Source: Pontibacter akesuensis (GTDB lineage: Bacteria > Bacteroidota > Bacteroidia > Cytophagales > Hymenobacteraceae). From it: DNA of 64,000 bases. The stretch spans positions 4,278,001 to 4,342,000 of the forward strand of contig NZ_CP014766.1 of NCBI RefSeq assembly GCF_001611675.1, written 5' to 3'. Both the position numbers and the translations under genes were made by a program. This document shows, piece by piece, positions 46,337 through 55,927 of this stretch; position 1 is the stretch's first letter, and each line of letters opens with the position of its first letter. A model generated the notes under the pieces. That model saw only the letters and a program-made list of their open reading frames with translations, did not search any database and was not told the DNA's origin.

Positions 46337-47020
46337 ATGAATCAACCGATTTTCAATGTGACGGTTGCTGACGGGCGACATGTGATTCATGCGCTTCAGA
46401 TTTGCAACGAGATGGAGGCTTCTGCCAAAGCGCGCGGCACCGGTATTGCCAAGCGCTCTCCCGATTATATCGCGCAAAAGATGCTGGAGGGCAAGGCAGT
46501 TATCTCCCTGCACCCGGATGGCACCTGGGCCGGTTTCTGCTACATCGAAACATGGGGACACGGCAAGTATGTCGCCAATTCAGGATTGATCGTATCGCCG
46601 GAACTGCGCAAGAGCGGCCTTGCCCGCCAGATCAAGCAGAAAATATTCGAGCTGTCACGGTCCAAGTATCCTGATGCAAAGATTTTTGGTTTGACGACGG
46701 CTTTGGCGGTAATGCGCATCAACTCCGGGTTGGGCTATACGCCTGTTACTTACTCGGAACTGACCGATGACGAGGAGTTCTGGAAAGGCTGTCGCAGCTG
46801 CGTGAACTTTGAGATTCTCCAAAGCAAGGGGCGCAGCAACTGCCTCTGCACGGCCATGCTCTTTGATCCAGCTAAAGCAAAAGACTTTATACCGCTGCCA
46901 GTGGCGCAGCAGGAGCCAACTAAATCATCAGGTATAACGGGGCGCTGGTTGCGTCACCGTCTTCGGCCCGGGCAGCAGCCAGGCCTGACAGCGCCGGAAC
47001 AAAGCACAGTACAAGTATAA
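46337..47020 (+). CDS. GNAT acetyltransferase of the arginine operon (ArgA-like)
   Basis: A 227-aa GNAT protein. Acetyl-CoA binding is suggested by VSPELRKSGLARQIKQKIFELS (Q/RxxGxG-like), followed by LTTALAVMRINSGLGYTPVTYSEL. It is the first gene of the arginine operon, 26 bases before argG, so acylation of glutamate (the first step) is its likely job. It differs from classical ArgA, which has an extra kinase-like domain. The group transferred may be acetyl or succinyl. Its last codons GTA TAA are within an AAGTATAA motif. Confidence 0.8.
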   Translation: MNQPIFNVTVADGRHVIHALQICNEMEASAKARGTGIAKRSPDYIAQKMLEGKAVISLHPDGTWAGFCYIETWGHGKYVANSGLIVSPELRKSGLARQIKQKIFELSRSKYPDAKIFGLTTALAVMRINSGLGYTPVTYSELTDDEEFWKGCRSCVNFEILQSKGRSNCLCTAMLFDPAKAKDFIPLPVAQQEPTKSSGITGRWLRHRLRPGQQPGLTAPEQSTVQV

Positions 47021-47046
47021 CTCTTCATCCCCAACGATACCAACAC

Positions 47047-48249
47047 ATGAAAAAAGTAGTTTTAGCCTTCAGTGGCGGATTAGATACCTCGTACTGTGCT
47101 ATTTACCTTGTCCGGGAGCTGGGGCTTGAAGTATACTCAGCCATTGTGGACACAGGCGGCTTCAGTGCGCAGGAGCTGCAGGACATTGAGCGCCGCGCCT
47201 ATGCCATGGGCGTAAAACAGCACACGCACCTGAACGAAACCCAAAGTTTCTACCACAGCTGCATCCGCTACCTGGTGTTTGGCAATGTACTGAAGAACAA
47301 CACCTATCCGCTAAGTGTGAGTGCTGAGCGCGTGACCCAGGCAATGGCGATTGCCCACCACGCAAAAGCCATCGGAGCTGATTTTGTGGCACACGGCAGC
47401 ACAGGCGCGGGAAATGACCAGGTGCGTTTCGACATGATTTTCCAGGCACTTATTCCGGAGGTGGAGATCATCACGCCTATCCGCGACAAGAAGCTGTCGA
47501 GGGAGGCGGAGATTGCGTTCCTGAAGGAGCATGGCGTGGAAATGGATTTCCAAAAGGCACAGTACTCCATCAATAAGGGCATTTGGGGAACATCCGTGGG
47601 TGGTAAGGAAACCCTTACCTCGCACCTGCCATTACCGGAAGAGGCTTATCCAACACAGCTGAGCAAACAGGAGCCGGAGCGCGTAACGCTGCAGTTCGAG
47701 AAAGGAGAATTAATTGGAATAAACGGGAAAGCTTTTAATAATCCGGTGCAGGCGATCCAGCGCCTGCAGGAGTTGGCTGCCCCGTTTGCCATTGGCCGCG
47801 ATATACATGTGGGCGATACCATCATTGGCATCAAGGGCCGCGTTGGCTTCGAGGCGGCCGCACCGATGGTGATCATCAAGGCACACCATACCTTAGAAAA
47901 GCACGTGCTAACCAAGTGGCAGCTTTATTGGAAAGACCAACTCTCAGCCTGGTACGGCAACTGGCTGCATGAGGGACAGCTGCTTGACCCAACAATGCGC
48001 GACATAGAGGCTTTCCTGGAGAGCACACAGCAAAATGTAACGGGCACGGTGCATGTGCTGCTGGCGCCTTACCGCTTTCAGGTGGAGGGTGTTGAAAGCG
48101 CGCACGACCTGATGAGCGACAAATTTGGCAGCTACGGCGAAATGAACCGCTCCTGGACTTCTGACGACGTGAAAGGCTTTGCCAAGATCTTCGGCAATCA
48201 GGCAAAAATTTATCACAGCGTAAACAGCACACCGGCATGGGCGGAGTAA
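47047..48249 (+). CDS. argG: Argininosuccinate synthase
   Basis: A 400-aa enzyme joining citrulline and aspartate with ATP. The PP-loop is VLAFSGGLDTSYCAIYL at the N-terminus. AHGSTGAGNDQVRFDMIF and QYSINKGIWGTSVGG are typical. It is the second gene of the operon and overlaps argC by 13 bases. Confidence 0.95.
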   Translation: MKKVVLAFSGGLDTSYCAIYLVRELGLEVYSAIVDTGGFSAQELQDIERRAYAMGVKQHTHLNETQSFYHSCIRYLVFGNVLKNNTYPLSVSAERVTQAMAIAHHAKAIGADFVAHGSTGAGNDQVRFDMIFQALIPEVEIITPIRDKKLSREAEIAFLKEHGVEMDFQKAQYSINKGIWGTSVGGKETLTSHLPLPEEAYPTQLSKQEPERVTLQFEKGELIGINGKAFNNPVQAIQRLQELAAPFAIGRDIHVGDTIIGIKGRVGFEAAAPMVIIKAHHTLEKHVLTKWQLYWKDQLSAWYGNWLHEGQLLDPTMRDIEAFLESTQQNVTGTVHVLLAPYRFQVEGVESAHDLMSDKFGSYGEMNRSWTSDDVKGFAKIFGNQAKIYHSVNSTPAWAE

Positions 48250-49241
48250 GTATAAAAGCAGGCATTGTTGGCGGAGCGGGGTATACCGGTGGCGAACTGC
48301 TGCGCCTGCTGCTAAACCACCCGCAGGTAGAGGTAGCTTTTGTGCACAGCAACAGCCAAGCCGGTAAGCCGGTGTATGAAGTGCATTCCGACCTTTTAGG
48401 TGATACGGATTTATACTTCACAGATACGTTGCAGCAGGAGGTGGATGTGCTGTTTCTGTGCGTGGGCCATGGAGCGGCAAATAAACTCTTAACCGAGCAG
48501 CAGCTGAAGCCAGGTATGAAAGTTATTGACCTTAGCCAGGATTTTCGCTGGAATGAAAGCTTGAACAAGGAGGTTGTAACTGCCAGTAACAGAGACTTTA
48601 TTTATGGGCTACCTGAGCTGCAGCGGGAGAAGGTTAAATCGGCGCAGAATATTGCCAACCCCGGCTGTTTTGCCACGGCAATCCAACTGGCACTGCTTCC
48701 GCTGGCCCAGCACAACCTCATTTTAAGTGAAGTGCATGTAAGCGGCATCACGGGCAGCACTGGCGCGGGACAAAGCTTGAGTGCTACGTCGCATTACAGC
48801 TGGCGCAGTGGTAATACATCAAACTACAAAGTGCTTAACCACCAGCACCTGCACGAGATCCGCCGCACGTTGCAGGGCTTGCAGGAAAAGGTGCTGCCAG
48901 GTATAAATTTTGTGCCGTACCGCGGTCCTTTTACACGAGGTATCCTTTGCACGAGCTACACCCATTTTGACTTGTCATTGGAGGAAGTCCAGGAGCTTTA
49001 CAGCACCTACTATAGCAGCCATCCTTTTGTGCACTTCAGCAGCAGCACCCCTGATCTGAAGCAGGTGGTGAATACAAACAAATGCATCCTGCACTTGCAG
49101 AAAGAAGGCGATTACCTCGTGATTACTAGTATAATCGATAACCTGCTGAAAGGGGCCTCAGGGCAGGCGGTACAGAATATGAACCTGCTATTCGGCATGG
49201 AAGAAACGTCAGGACTTAAATTAAAAGCAACATCTTTTTAA
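48237..49241 (+). CDS. argC: N-acyl-gamma-glutamyl-phosphate reductase
   Basis: A 334-aa NADPH enzyme making the N-acyl-glutamate semialdehyde. The Rossmann start KAGIVGGAGYTGGELLRLLL, the active-site NPGCFATAIQLALLPL with catalytic Cys, and HVSGITGSTGAGQSLS are conserved. It overlaps argG by 13 bases. The N-acyl group may be acetyl or succinyl, as argued for argF'. Confidence 0.95.
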   Translation: MGGVSIKAGIVGGAGYTGGELLRLLLNHPQVEVAFVHSNSQAGKPVYEVHSDLLGDTDLYFTDTLQQEVDVLFLCVGHGAANKLLTEQQLKPGMKVIDLSQDFRWNESLNKEVVTASNRDFIYGLPELQREKVKSAQNIANPGCFATAIQLALLPLAQHNLILSEVHVSGITGSTGAGQSLSATSHYSWRSGNTSNYKVLNHQHLHEIRRTLQGLQEKVLPGINFVPYRGPFTRGILCTSYTHFDLSLEEVQELYSTYYSSHPFVHFSSSTPDLKQVVNTNKCILHLQKEGDYLVITSIIDNLLKGASGQAVQNMNLLFGMEETSGLKLKATSF

Positions 49242-49328
49242 AGTATAAACCTATGCCTTACAGCACCATGTACGTGGAGTTCTTTATTTATTGTTTAACA
49301 TCCTACATCTAGCTTAACAATCACAGAT

Positions 49329-50483
49329 ATGAATCTTTTTGATGTTTATCCGCTCTTCGATATTACGCCTGTCCGGGCACAGGGCGCTTACGTTTGGGAC
49401 GACAAAGGCAAGCGTTACCTGGATCTTTACGGCGGCCACGCCGTTATCTCCATCGGGCACAGCCATCCGCACTATGTCAAGCGCATCGCGCGCCAGCTCT
49501 ACGACATTGGCTTTTACTCCAACTCCGTGCAAATGCCACTGCAGCAGGAACTGGCGGAGAAACTTGGGCAGCTCAGCGGCTACCCGGATTATAGCCTCTT
49601 TCTCTGCAACTCCGGCGCCGAAGCCAACGAGAATGCACTCAAACTAGCTTCTTTCCACACAGGGCGTAAGAAAGCGATTGCTTTCAGTGGGGCCTTTCAT
49701 GGCCGAACCGCAGCTGCGGTGGCTGCTACCGACAACAAATCTATTCAGGCGCCAATCAACGAGACGGATAACATCATCATGCTGCCATTCAACGACGTGG
49801 AGGCATTTAACACCGCTGTGCAGGAGCATGGTTCTGAACTGGCTGCTGTGCTGGTGGAGGGTATACAAGGTGTGGGGGGCGTGCAGATTCCGGATGTGGC
49901 TTTTTTGCAGGCACTTGAAGCGGGATGCGCGCAGACGGGTGCTTTGCTGATTTTAGATGAGGTGCAGTCAGGCTACGGGCGCACAGGCGCTTTCTTTGCG
50001 CACCAGCATGCGGGAATTAAGCCGCACCTGATCACAGTCGCCAAAGGAATGGGCAATGGCTTTCCGGTAGCAGGCGTTTTGGTGAGCCCGGTTGTGAAGG
50101 CGAAGCATGGGATGCTGGGTACCACCTTCGGTGGGAATTACCTGGCCTGCGTAGCGTCTTTGGCGGTGCTGGAGGTGATACAGGAGGAGAACCTGATGCA
50201 GAATGCCCGAAACATGGGGCGCTGGCTGATGGATGAGCTGAAAGGCCTGCCAGGGGTGAGAGAAGTGCGCGGGCAGGGCCTGATGATCGGAATTGAGTTG
50301 GACAAGACCTGTGCTGGTATTCGCAAGCAACTCCTGGAGGAACACCAGATATTCACCGGCTCCTCGTCCGACAAAAACACCCTGCGCCTGTTGCCGCCGC
50401 TTTGCATCGGCGGCCGTGAGGTACAGGCATTTTTGGAGGCGTTTGAAGCTGTTCTTTATCAAATCGACTTGCAGGAAGTATAA
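49329..50483 (+). CDS. argD: N-acyl-ornithine aminotransferase
   Basis: A 384-aa class III PLP aminotransferase. GGHAVISIGHSHPHYVKRIARQL, NSGAEANENALKLASFHTGRKKAIAF, FHGRTAAAVAATD, ILDEVQSGYGRTGAFFAH and the PLP lysine in TVAKGMGNGFPVAGVL are clear. It forms N-acyl-ornithine from the semialdehyde and glutamate. Its TAA stop is followed directly by the argF' ATG, and both lie in or next to an AAGTATAA motif. Confidence 0.95.
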   Translation: MNLFDVYPLFDITPVRAQGAYVWDDKGKRYLDLYGGHAVISIGHSHPHYVKRIARQLYDIGFYSNSVQMPLQQELAEKLGQLSGYPDYSLFLCNSGAEANENALKLASFHTGRKKAIAFSGAFHGRTAAAVAATDNKSIQAPINETDNIIMLPFNDVEAFNTAVQEHGSELAAVLVEGIQGVGGVQIPDVAFLQALEAGCAQTGALLILDEVQSGYGRTGAFFAHQHAGIKPHLITVAKGMGNGFPVAGVLVSPVVKAKHGMLGTTFGGNYLACVASLAVLEVIQEENLMQNARNMGRWLMDELKGLPGVREVRGQGLMIGIELDKTCAGIRKQLLEEHQIFTGSSSDKNTLRLLPPLCIGGREVQAFLEAFEAVLYQIDLQEV

Positions 50484-51434
50484 ATGAAACAGTTTACATC
50501 AATAAAAGATGTCCAGCACCTGGATGAGCTGGTGAACGAGGCCCTGGCGCTAAAGCAGCATCCCTTTAAGTATAAAACGCTGGGCGAAAACAAAACACTG
50601 GGTTTGATTTTCCTCAACCCCAGCCTGCGCACACGCCTTAGCACGCAAAAAGCGGGGCAGAACCTGGGGATGAATGTGATCGTGATGAACCTGGACAAGG
50701 AAGGCTGGGCACTGGAAACGCAGGAGGGGACCATTATGAACGGCAACACGGTAGAGCACATCAAAGATGCCGCCGCTGTGATGGGCCAGTACTGCGACAT
50801 CATCGGAATCCGGTCGTTCCCAAAACTGCAGAACCGCGAGGAGGATTACCAGGAAGAGTTGCTGCAGCAATTTATAAAGTACAGCAAGGTTCCGGTGGTG
50901 AGCCTGGAGTCTGCTACCCGGCACCCGCTGCAGAGCTTAGCCGATCTGGTCACCATCACCGAAAGCACCACCTCCAGAAAACGCCCGAAGGTGGTGCTTA
51001 CCTGGGCACCGCATATTAAACCCATTCCACAGTGCGTGGCCAACTCCTTTGCAGAATGGATGAGCCAGGCGGATGTTGAATTGGTAATAACGCACCCGGA
51101 AGGATACGAACTGGCAGATGAATTTACGCAAGGTGCTACGATAACCACTAACCAGGACGAGGCGATGCAGAACGCAGATTTTGTATACGTGAAGAACTGG
51201 TCGAGCTACCGGGACTATGGCCAGGTACTGACGGATGGGGCCGGTTGGATGCTGACGAACGAGAAACTACAGCAAACCAACAGCGCCAGGGTGATGCACT
51301 GCCTGCCCGTGCGCCGTAACGTGGAACTAAGCGATGAGATTCTGGAGGGGCCGAACAGCTTGGTGCTGGAGCAGGCAAATAACCGCACCTATGCCGCCCA
51401 GGCTGTGCTGAAACGCATGCTGGAGGCCTTGTAG
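50484..51434 (+). CDS. argF': N-acyl-ornithine carbamoyltransferase (ArgF')
   Basis: A 316-aa transcarbamylase of the Bacteroidota/Xanthomonas branch that acts on N-acetyl- or N-succinyl-ornithine, giving N-acyl-citrulline. The carbamoyl phosphate motif is SLRTR (47-51), and HCLPVRRN is near the C-terminus. The residue known to set acyl choice, Pro90 in the Bacteroides fragilis succinyl enzyme and Glu92 in the Xanthomonas acetyl enzyme, is Val90 here (NGNTVEH). This leans to succinyl, as inference. It starts at the first base after argD. Confidence 0.93.
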   Translation: MKQFTSIKDVQHLDELVNEALALKQHPFKYKTLGENKTLGLIFLNPSLRTRLSTQKAGQNLGMNVIVMNLDKEGWALETQEGTIMNGNTVEHIKDAAAVMGQYCDIIGIRSFPKLQNREEDYQEELLQQFIKYSKVPVVSLESATRHPLQSLADLVTITESTTSRKRPKVVLTWAPHIKPIPQCVANSFAEWMSQADVELVITHPEGYELADEFTQGATITTNQDEAMQNADFVYVKNWSSYRDYGQVLTDGAGWMLTNEKLQQTNSARVMHCLPVRRNVELSDEILEGPNSLVLEQANNRTYAAQAVLKRMLEAL

Positions 51435-51564
51435 AATCGTTGTTTGTTGATCCTTTTCTGTTGATCGATTTTTTTGAGGTATAGACACAAGGTTTGGTCT
51501 GCTATTGGATGTTAGGTACCTATAGAGAGTCTTACGTCTTACATCTAGCGTCTAACATCTAAAT

Positions 51565-52353
51565 ATGATAGTTGTAAAAATAGGAGGTAATGTCCTGGAC
51601 AAACCAGAGCGGCTGCAGCGTTTTTTAATTGATTTCGCGCAGCTGCCGGATCCAAAGCTGCTGGTGCATGGTGGGGGCAAAATAGCCTCCACCATTGGCC
51701 AGCGGCTGGGCATTGCATCCACCATGGTGGCGGGCCGTCGCATAACGGATGCTGAGACGCTGGATTTAGTAACCATGGTATATGGCGGTTTAGTGAACAA
51801 GCAGGTGGTGGCGCAACTGCAGGCAGCTGGCTGCAACGCCCTTGGCTTAACAGGCGCCGATGCCAATCTTATACTTGCTTCAAAACGCCAGGTGGGCGCG
51901 GTAGATTATGGTTTTGCCGGTGATGTGGCAGGTTCTCAAAACATAAACGTGGGGGTACTGGAGGCTTTTTTCGCTGCCGGCCTCACACCTGTTTGCGCTC
52001 CGCTCACGCATGACGGCAAAGGGAGCATGCTGAACACCAATGCCGATACCATCGCTTCGGTTTTGGCTACAGCGCTTGCGGCCAGGTATCTGGTGCGCCT
52101 TGTGTACTGCTTCGAAAAGCAAGGCGTACTGTGGGATCCGGAAGATGATGCCTCTGTAATCCAGCGCATCAACAGCCAAACGTATAGTGCGTTGAAGGCT
52201 GATGGTGTTATATCGGCGGGTATGATTCCCAAATTGGACAATGCGTTCGCTGCACTTCAACAGGGCGTGGCGCAGGTGCTGATATGCGAGGCAGAAGCCC
52301 TGGCAAGTATAACGGAAGACTACTACAGCGGCACCATGCTACAATTAGCATAA
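51565..52353 (+). CDS. argB: N-acyl-glutamate kinase
   Basis: A 262-aa amino-acid kinase making N-acyl-glutamyl-phosphate. MIVVKIGGNVL at the start, LLVHGGGKIAS (34-42) and LNTNADTIASVLATALAA are typical of ArgB. It lacks an N-terminal extension of the arginine-inhibited type, so it is probably not the hexameric, feedback-inhibited form. The stop overlaps the argE-like start (TAATG). Confidence 0.93.
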   Translation: MIVVKIGGNVLDKPERLQRFLIDFAQLPDPKLLVHGGGKIASTIGQRLGIASTMVAGRRITDAETLDLVTMVYGGLVNKQVVAQLQAAGCNALGLTGADANLILASKRQVGAVDYGFAGDVAGSQNINVGVLEAFFAAGLTPVCAPLTHDGKGSMLNTNADTIASVLATALAARYLVRLVYCFEKQGVLWDPEDDASVIQRINSQTYSALKADGVISAGMIPKLDNAFAALQQGVAQVLICEAEALASITEDYYSGTMLQLA

Positions 52354-53429
52354 TGGTAAAACGACTTTTATACCTGCAAGCGGTAGTTTTACTGCAGAAA
52401 CTCATCGCGACCCCCTCCCTGAGCAGGGAGGAGGGGAAGACTGCAGCCATACTTGCTGATTTCCTGAGAGAGCACGGGGTGGAGGTACACCAGCAGCAGC
52501 ACAATGTATGGGCGTTCAACAAGCACTACAACCCTGAGCTGCCAACGCTGCTGCTCAACTCGCACCATGATACCGTGAAGCCAAACGCAGGCTATACCCG
52601 CAACCCATTTGAGGCAGAAATAGAAGATGGCAAACTTTACGGCTTGGGCAGCAACGATGCCGGCGGCTGCCTTGTCTCGCTCATAGCTACTTTCCTGTAC
52701 TTCTACGAACGGCAGGACCTGGCGTATAACCTGGTGCTGGCCGCTACCGCCGAGGAAGAGATTTCGGGCAGAAACGGGATAGAACTAATACTTCCTGAAC
52801 TGGGGGAACTGGAGGCAGCCATTGTGGGGGAGCCAACGGAGATGCACCTGGCAATTGCGGAGAAGGGACTGCTCGTGCTGGATTGTATGGTGCAGGGCAA
52901 AGCGGGCCACGCCGCTCGCGAAGAAGGCATCAATGCCATTTACGAGGCATTGCCGGTCATCCAATGGTTTCAGAGTTATACCTTCCCGAAGCTATCTGAG
53001 CACCTAGGACCCTTAAAGATGAGCGTGACTATGATACAAGCAGGTTCGCAGCACAATGTCGTGCCGGATTCCTGCCAGTTTACGGTGGATGTCCGGCTGA
53101 CAGATGCTTACACAATGGACGAAGTGCTGGACATTATCAGGGCGAATGTACAAGCAGAGGTGAAGCCGCGCTCCCAGAGGTTAAAACCGTCAAGCATAAG
53201 TATGGAGCACCTCTTGGTTAAAGCAGGAGTGGAGCTAGGCAGAAACACGTATGGTTCTCCCACCACTTCAGACCAGGCCCTGCTGCCAATCCCGTCACTC
53301 AAATTGGGTCCGGGCTTTTCCGGGCGCTCGCACATGGCAGATGAGTTTATCTTCCTCCATGAAATAGAAGAAGGCATCCGGCTGTACATTGCCCTGCTGG
53401 AGAAAGTTGTTTCAATGAATAATAAGTAA
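52353..53429 (+). CDS. argE: M20-family N-acyl-ornithine/citrulline deacylase
   Basis: A 358-aa zinc peptidase-type deacylase. LLLNSHHDTVKP, YGLGSNDAGGCLVSLI, the catalytic Glu region AATAEEEISGRNGIE and the metal-binding PTTSDQALLP with GRSHMADEF are seen. In this pathway it would remove the acyl group from N-acyl-citrulline after ArgF'. Start at 52353 fits the argB stop. The name argE is by role and not proof of acetyl specificity. Confidence 0.9.
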   Translation: MVKRLLYLQAVVLLQKLIATPSLSREEGKTAAILADFLREHGVEVHQQQHNVWAFNKHYNPELPTLLLNSHHDTVKPNAGYTRNPFEAEIEDGKLYGLGSNDAGGCLVSLIATFLYFYERQDLAYNLVLAATAEEEISGRNGIELILPELGELEAAIVGEPTEMHLAIAEKGLLVLDCMVQGKAGHAAREEGINAIYEALPVIQWFQSYTFPKLSEHLGPLKMSVTMIQAGSQHNVVPDSCQFTVDVRLTDAYTMDEVLDIIRANVQAEVKPRSQRLKPSSISMEHLLVKAGVELGRNTYGSPTTSDQALLPIPSLKLGPGFSGRSHMADEFIFLHEIEEGIRLYIALLEKVVSMNNK

Positions 53430-53549
53430 AGTGTAATGGTTGCTGAAACTCCTATGCAGCTGTCGTCAACCTTCTAATTTCTATTTTATTCATTGCGCAT
53501 CAACCATTGAATTTTACTCATTCGTCATTACCCATTAATCCTTATTAAA

Positions 53550-54884
53550 ATGAAGCTTTGGCAGAAAAGTACGGCTGTGGCCGCTGAAATTGAAAAGTTT
53601 ACGGTAGGCCGCGATGCTGAGCTGGATCTGGAGTTGGCGCGCTTCGATGTATTGGGGTCATTGGCGCACACTCAGATGCTGGAAAGTATAGGGCTGCTGA
53701 CACAAGGGGAGCTGACGGTGCTGCAGGCTGAGCTAAAAAGCATCTACAGCCGCATCGTAGCCGGCACATTCGAGATAGAGGCGGGCGTGGAGGATATTCA
53801 CTCGCAGGTGGAGTTGGATCTGACAAAGCAGGTTGGGGAGGCGGGCAAGAAAATCCATAGCGGCCGCTCGCGCAACGACCAGGTGCTGCTTGACCTAAAG
53901 TTATACTTCCGACATCAACTTCAGGAGACAGTAAATGAAGTGGTTGCACTTTTCAATGTGTTGCAGGCGCAGAGTGAGAAGTACAAGCACGTACTGCTGC
54001 CGGGCTATACCCACCTGCAGGTAGCCATGCCTTCGTCTTTCGGCCTATGGTTCGGTGCCTACGCCGAAGGGTTGGTGGATGACATGCAATTGCTGCTGGC
54101 TGCCTACAGGATTACCGATAAAAACCCCCTGGGCTCAGCTGCCGGCTACGGTTCCTCATTCCCGTTAAACCGCCAGATGACCACCGACCTGCTGGGCTTT
54201 GGCACGATGAACTACAATGTGGTGTATGCGCAAATGGGGCGCGGAAAAACAGAACGCACGGTGGCCACCGCCCTGGCAGCTGTTGCGGCCACCCTTGCCC
54301 GCATGAGCATGGATCTGTGCCTTTACATGAGCCAGAACTTCAGCTTCATCACCCTGCCCGCTCACCTGACAACCGGCTCCAGCATTATGCCGCACAAAAA
54401 GAACCCGGACGTGTTCGAGCTGCTGCGTGGCAAGTGCAACAAACTGCAGGCTTTGCCCACTGAAATTTCCATGCTGCTGATTAACCTGCCCTCTGGCTAC
54501 CACCGCGAGCTGCAGTTGCTGAAAGAAAACCTTTTCCCGGCCTTTGCCGAGTTAAAAAGCTGCCTGCAGATGATGACTTACATGGCAGAGCAGGTACAGG
54601 TGCGGGAAGATATCCTTCAGGAAGATAAGTATAGATACCTCTTCAGTGTGGATGCGGTGAATGAGCTGGTGCTACAGGGCATGCCCTTCAGAGATGCCTA
54701 CAAGTCCGTGGGCGAACGCATAGACGCAGAAACGTTTCATCCACCGGCAGCGGTGACGCACACGCACGAAGGCAGCATCGGTAATCTTTGCAACGAGCAG
54801 GTGGCCCTACAGCTGCAGCAGGTGCTGCAGGAGTTTCAGTTTGAGCGGGTGCAGCAGGCATATGAGAAGCTGCTGGCTGTTTAA
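53550..54884 (+). CDS. argH: Argininosuccinate lyase
   Basis: A 444-aa enzyme splitting argininosuccinate to arginine and fumarate. IHSGRSRNDQVLLDLKLY, HVLLPGYTHLQVAMPSSF and the signature GSSIMPHKKNPDVFELLR are clear. It is the last gene of the operon, 120 bases after argE, with a terminator about 30 bases past the stop. The spacer before it is AT-rich with repeats of TCATT. Confidence 0.95.
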   Translation: MKLWQKSTAVAAEIEKFTVGRDAELDLELARFDVLGSLAHTQMLESIGLLTQGELTVLQAELKSIYSRIVAGTFEIEAGVEDIHSQVELDLTKQVGEAGKKIHSGRSRNDQVLLDLKLYFRHQLQETVNEVVALFNVLQAQSEKYKHVLLPGYTHLQVAMPSSFGLWFGAYAEGLVDDMQLLLAAYRITDKNPLGSAAGYGSSFPLNRQMTTDLLGFGTMNYNVVYAQMGRGKTERTVATALAAVAATLARMSMDLCLYMSQNFSFITLPAHLTTGSSIMPHKKNPDVFELLRGKCNKLQALPTEISMLLINLPSGYHRELQLLKENLFPAFAELKSCLQMMTYMAEQVQVREDILQEDKYRYLFSVDAVNELVLQGMPFRDAYKSVGERIDAETFHPPAAVTHTHEGSIGNLCNEQVALQLQQVLQEFQFERVQQAYEKLLAV

Positions 54885-54912
54885 AACTACCTCTTTCTGC
54901 TTGTGCCGGCGA

Positions 54913-54951
54913 GTACCTAGAGCGCACCATCATACGGTGCGCTCTAGGTAC
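54913..54951 (+). terminator. Terminator-like hairpin after argH
   Basis: A perfect 16-base stem (54913-54928 with 54936-54951) and 7-base loop. The following GTCATTGCTTTTG has only a weak T-tract, so termination strength is uncertain. Confidence 0.65.
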
Positions 54952-55063
54952 GTCATTGCTTTTGATAAAGTATAATGTTCAGCAGGATGGGCTTTAGTAA
55001 CGCAAGACACAAACAGAAACTAAAGCCGGCTGTTGGTAAGCTTTTAAACACTGAATTAAAGCT

Positions 55064-55747
55064 TTAATTCAGGTGGAACTTCTGTGGGTTAATCTGCTTG
55101 ATTTTACGGGAGGTTTGCAGCAGCGTACCCACCATCAACGCCAGGATCACGGCGAGCGCAATAACAAGGTTTGAAAGGATTTTAAGGGATTTCATCTGAC
55201 GTTCGGCATCTTCATAAAGTGATTGCCCTACTTCTTCCTGTAGTAAACTTAAGGCATGCAGCGGCAACAGCACTTCCTGGAAAGCCTCCAGCCCCTGCTG
55301 CTTGTAAAGTTTACCCGCAGCAAGCTCGTCTCCGGCAGCACTCAATTTAAGTATGGCGGTCATCACACCTCCTAATTGCTGGTCTGCCTGCAGGTAAACC
55401 TTCAAGTCTTCGGATTCCTGGGGGGTGAGGTAGGTAGCACTATATTTTGCCACCAGCGAATCTATCCTATGCTCGTTTTCGCTGATTTTAGCCGTTATCT
55501 CCTCTTTTTGCGGTACCTCTGCCAGGATATGCTCCTCCAGCAGTAGGCGGTTTTGGTAGTTGTATTCCTGAATAGCTGAAATATCCAGGGCCGGCACCAG
55601 CCTATCGGCATAAACCGATTTAAACTGCGTACTCACCACTGTCATGCTATAGGAAACAAACCAATTAGCCAGCACAATGATCAGGAAGATACTACCCAAG
55701 GCCAGGGCGATCTTTTTCCGCTGCTTTATTCTGAAACTCCAGCTCAT
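55064..55747 (-). CDS. Orphan four-helix-bundle sensor-like membrane protein
   Basis: A 227-aa protein with two membrane helices (about residues 11-33 and 188-208) around a helical extracytoplasmic domain of about 150 residues. The pattern (VVSTQFKSVYADRLVPALDISAIQEYNYQNRLLLEEH) fits the 4HB_MCP ligand-binding module of chemoreceptors. There is no HAMP, kinase or methyl-accepting domain after the second helix, so it lacks an output. It is convergent with argH and divergent from the amidoligase operon. A regulatory partner role is speculation. Confidence 0.75.
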   Translation of the reverse strand: MSWSFRIKQRKKIALALGSIFLIIVLANWFVSYSMTVVSTQFKSVYADRLVPALDISAIQEYNYQNRLLLEEHILAEVPQKEEITAKISENEHRIDSLVAKYSATYLTPQESEDLKVYLQADQQLGGVMTAILKLSAAGDELAAGKLYKQQGLEAFQEVLLPLHALSLLQEEVGQSLYEDAERQMKSLKILSNLVIALAVILALMVGTLLQTSRKIKQINPQKFHLN

Positions 55748-55927
55748 ATACAGGTTGCTAAACTCCTATAAGTTAATCATTTTACCTCAATTTATCAATA
55801 CCTGCTTTTTCCCTTGAATCGCCCACGATAACTGAGTTTATATTATCTCAATTAAATACAAATACTTCATTTCCCTGCAGCGTATACAGGGCTTGTAATA
55901 CCATTAGTTCTACTAACTGAATTTGGA

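Noticed and set aside
46187..46561. Minus-strand frame over the start of the arginine operon
   Set aside because: Overlaps the conserved GNAT gene and shows no own motifs.
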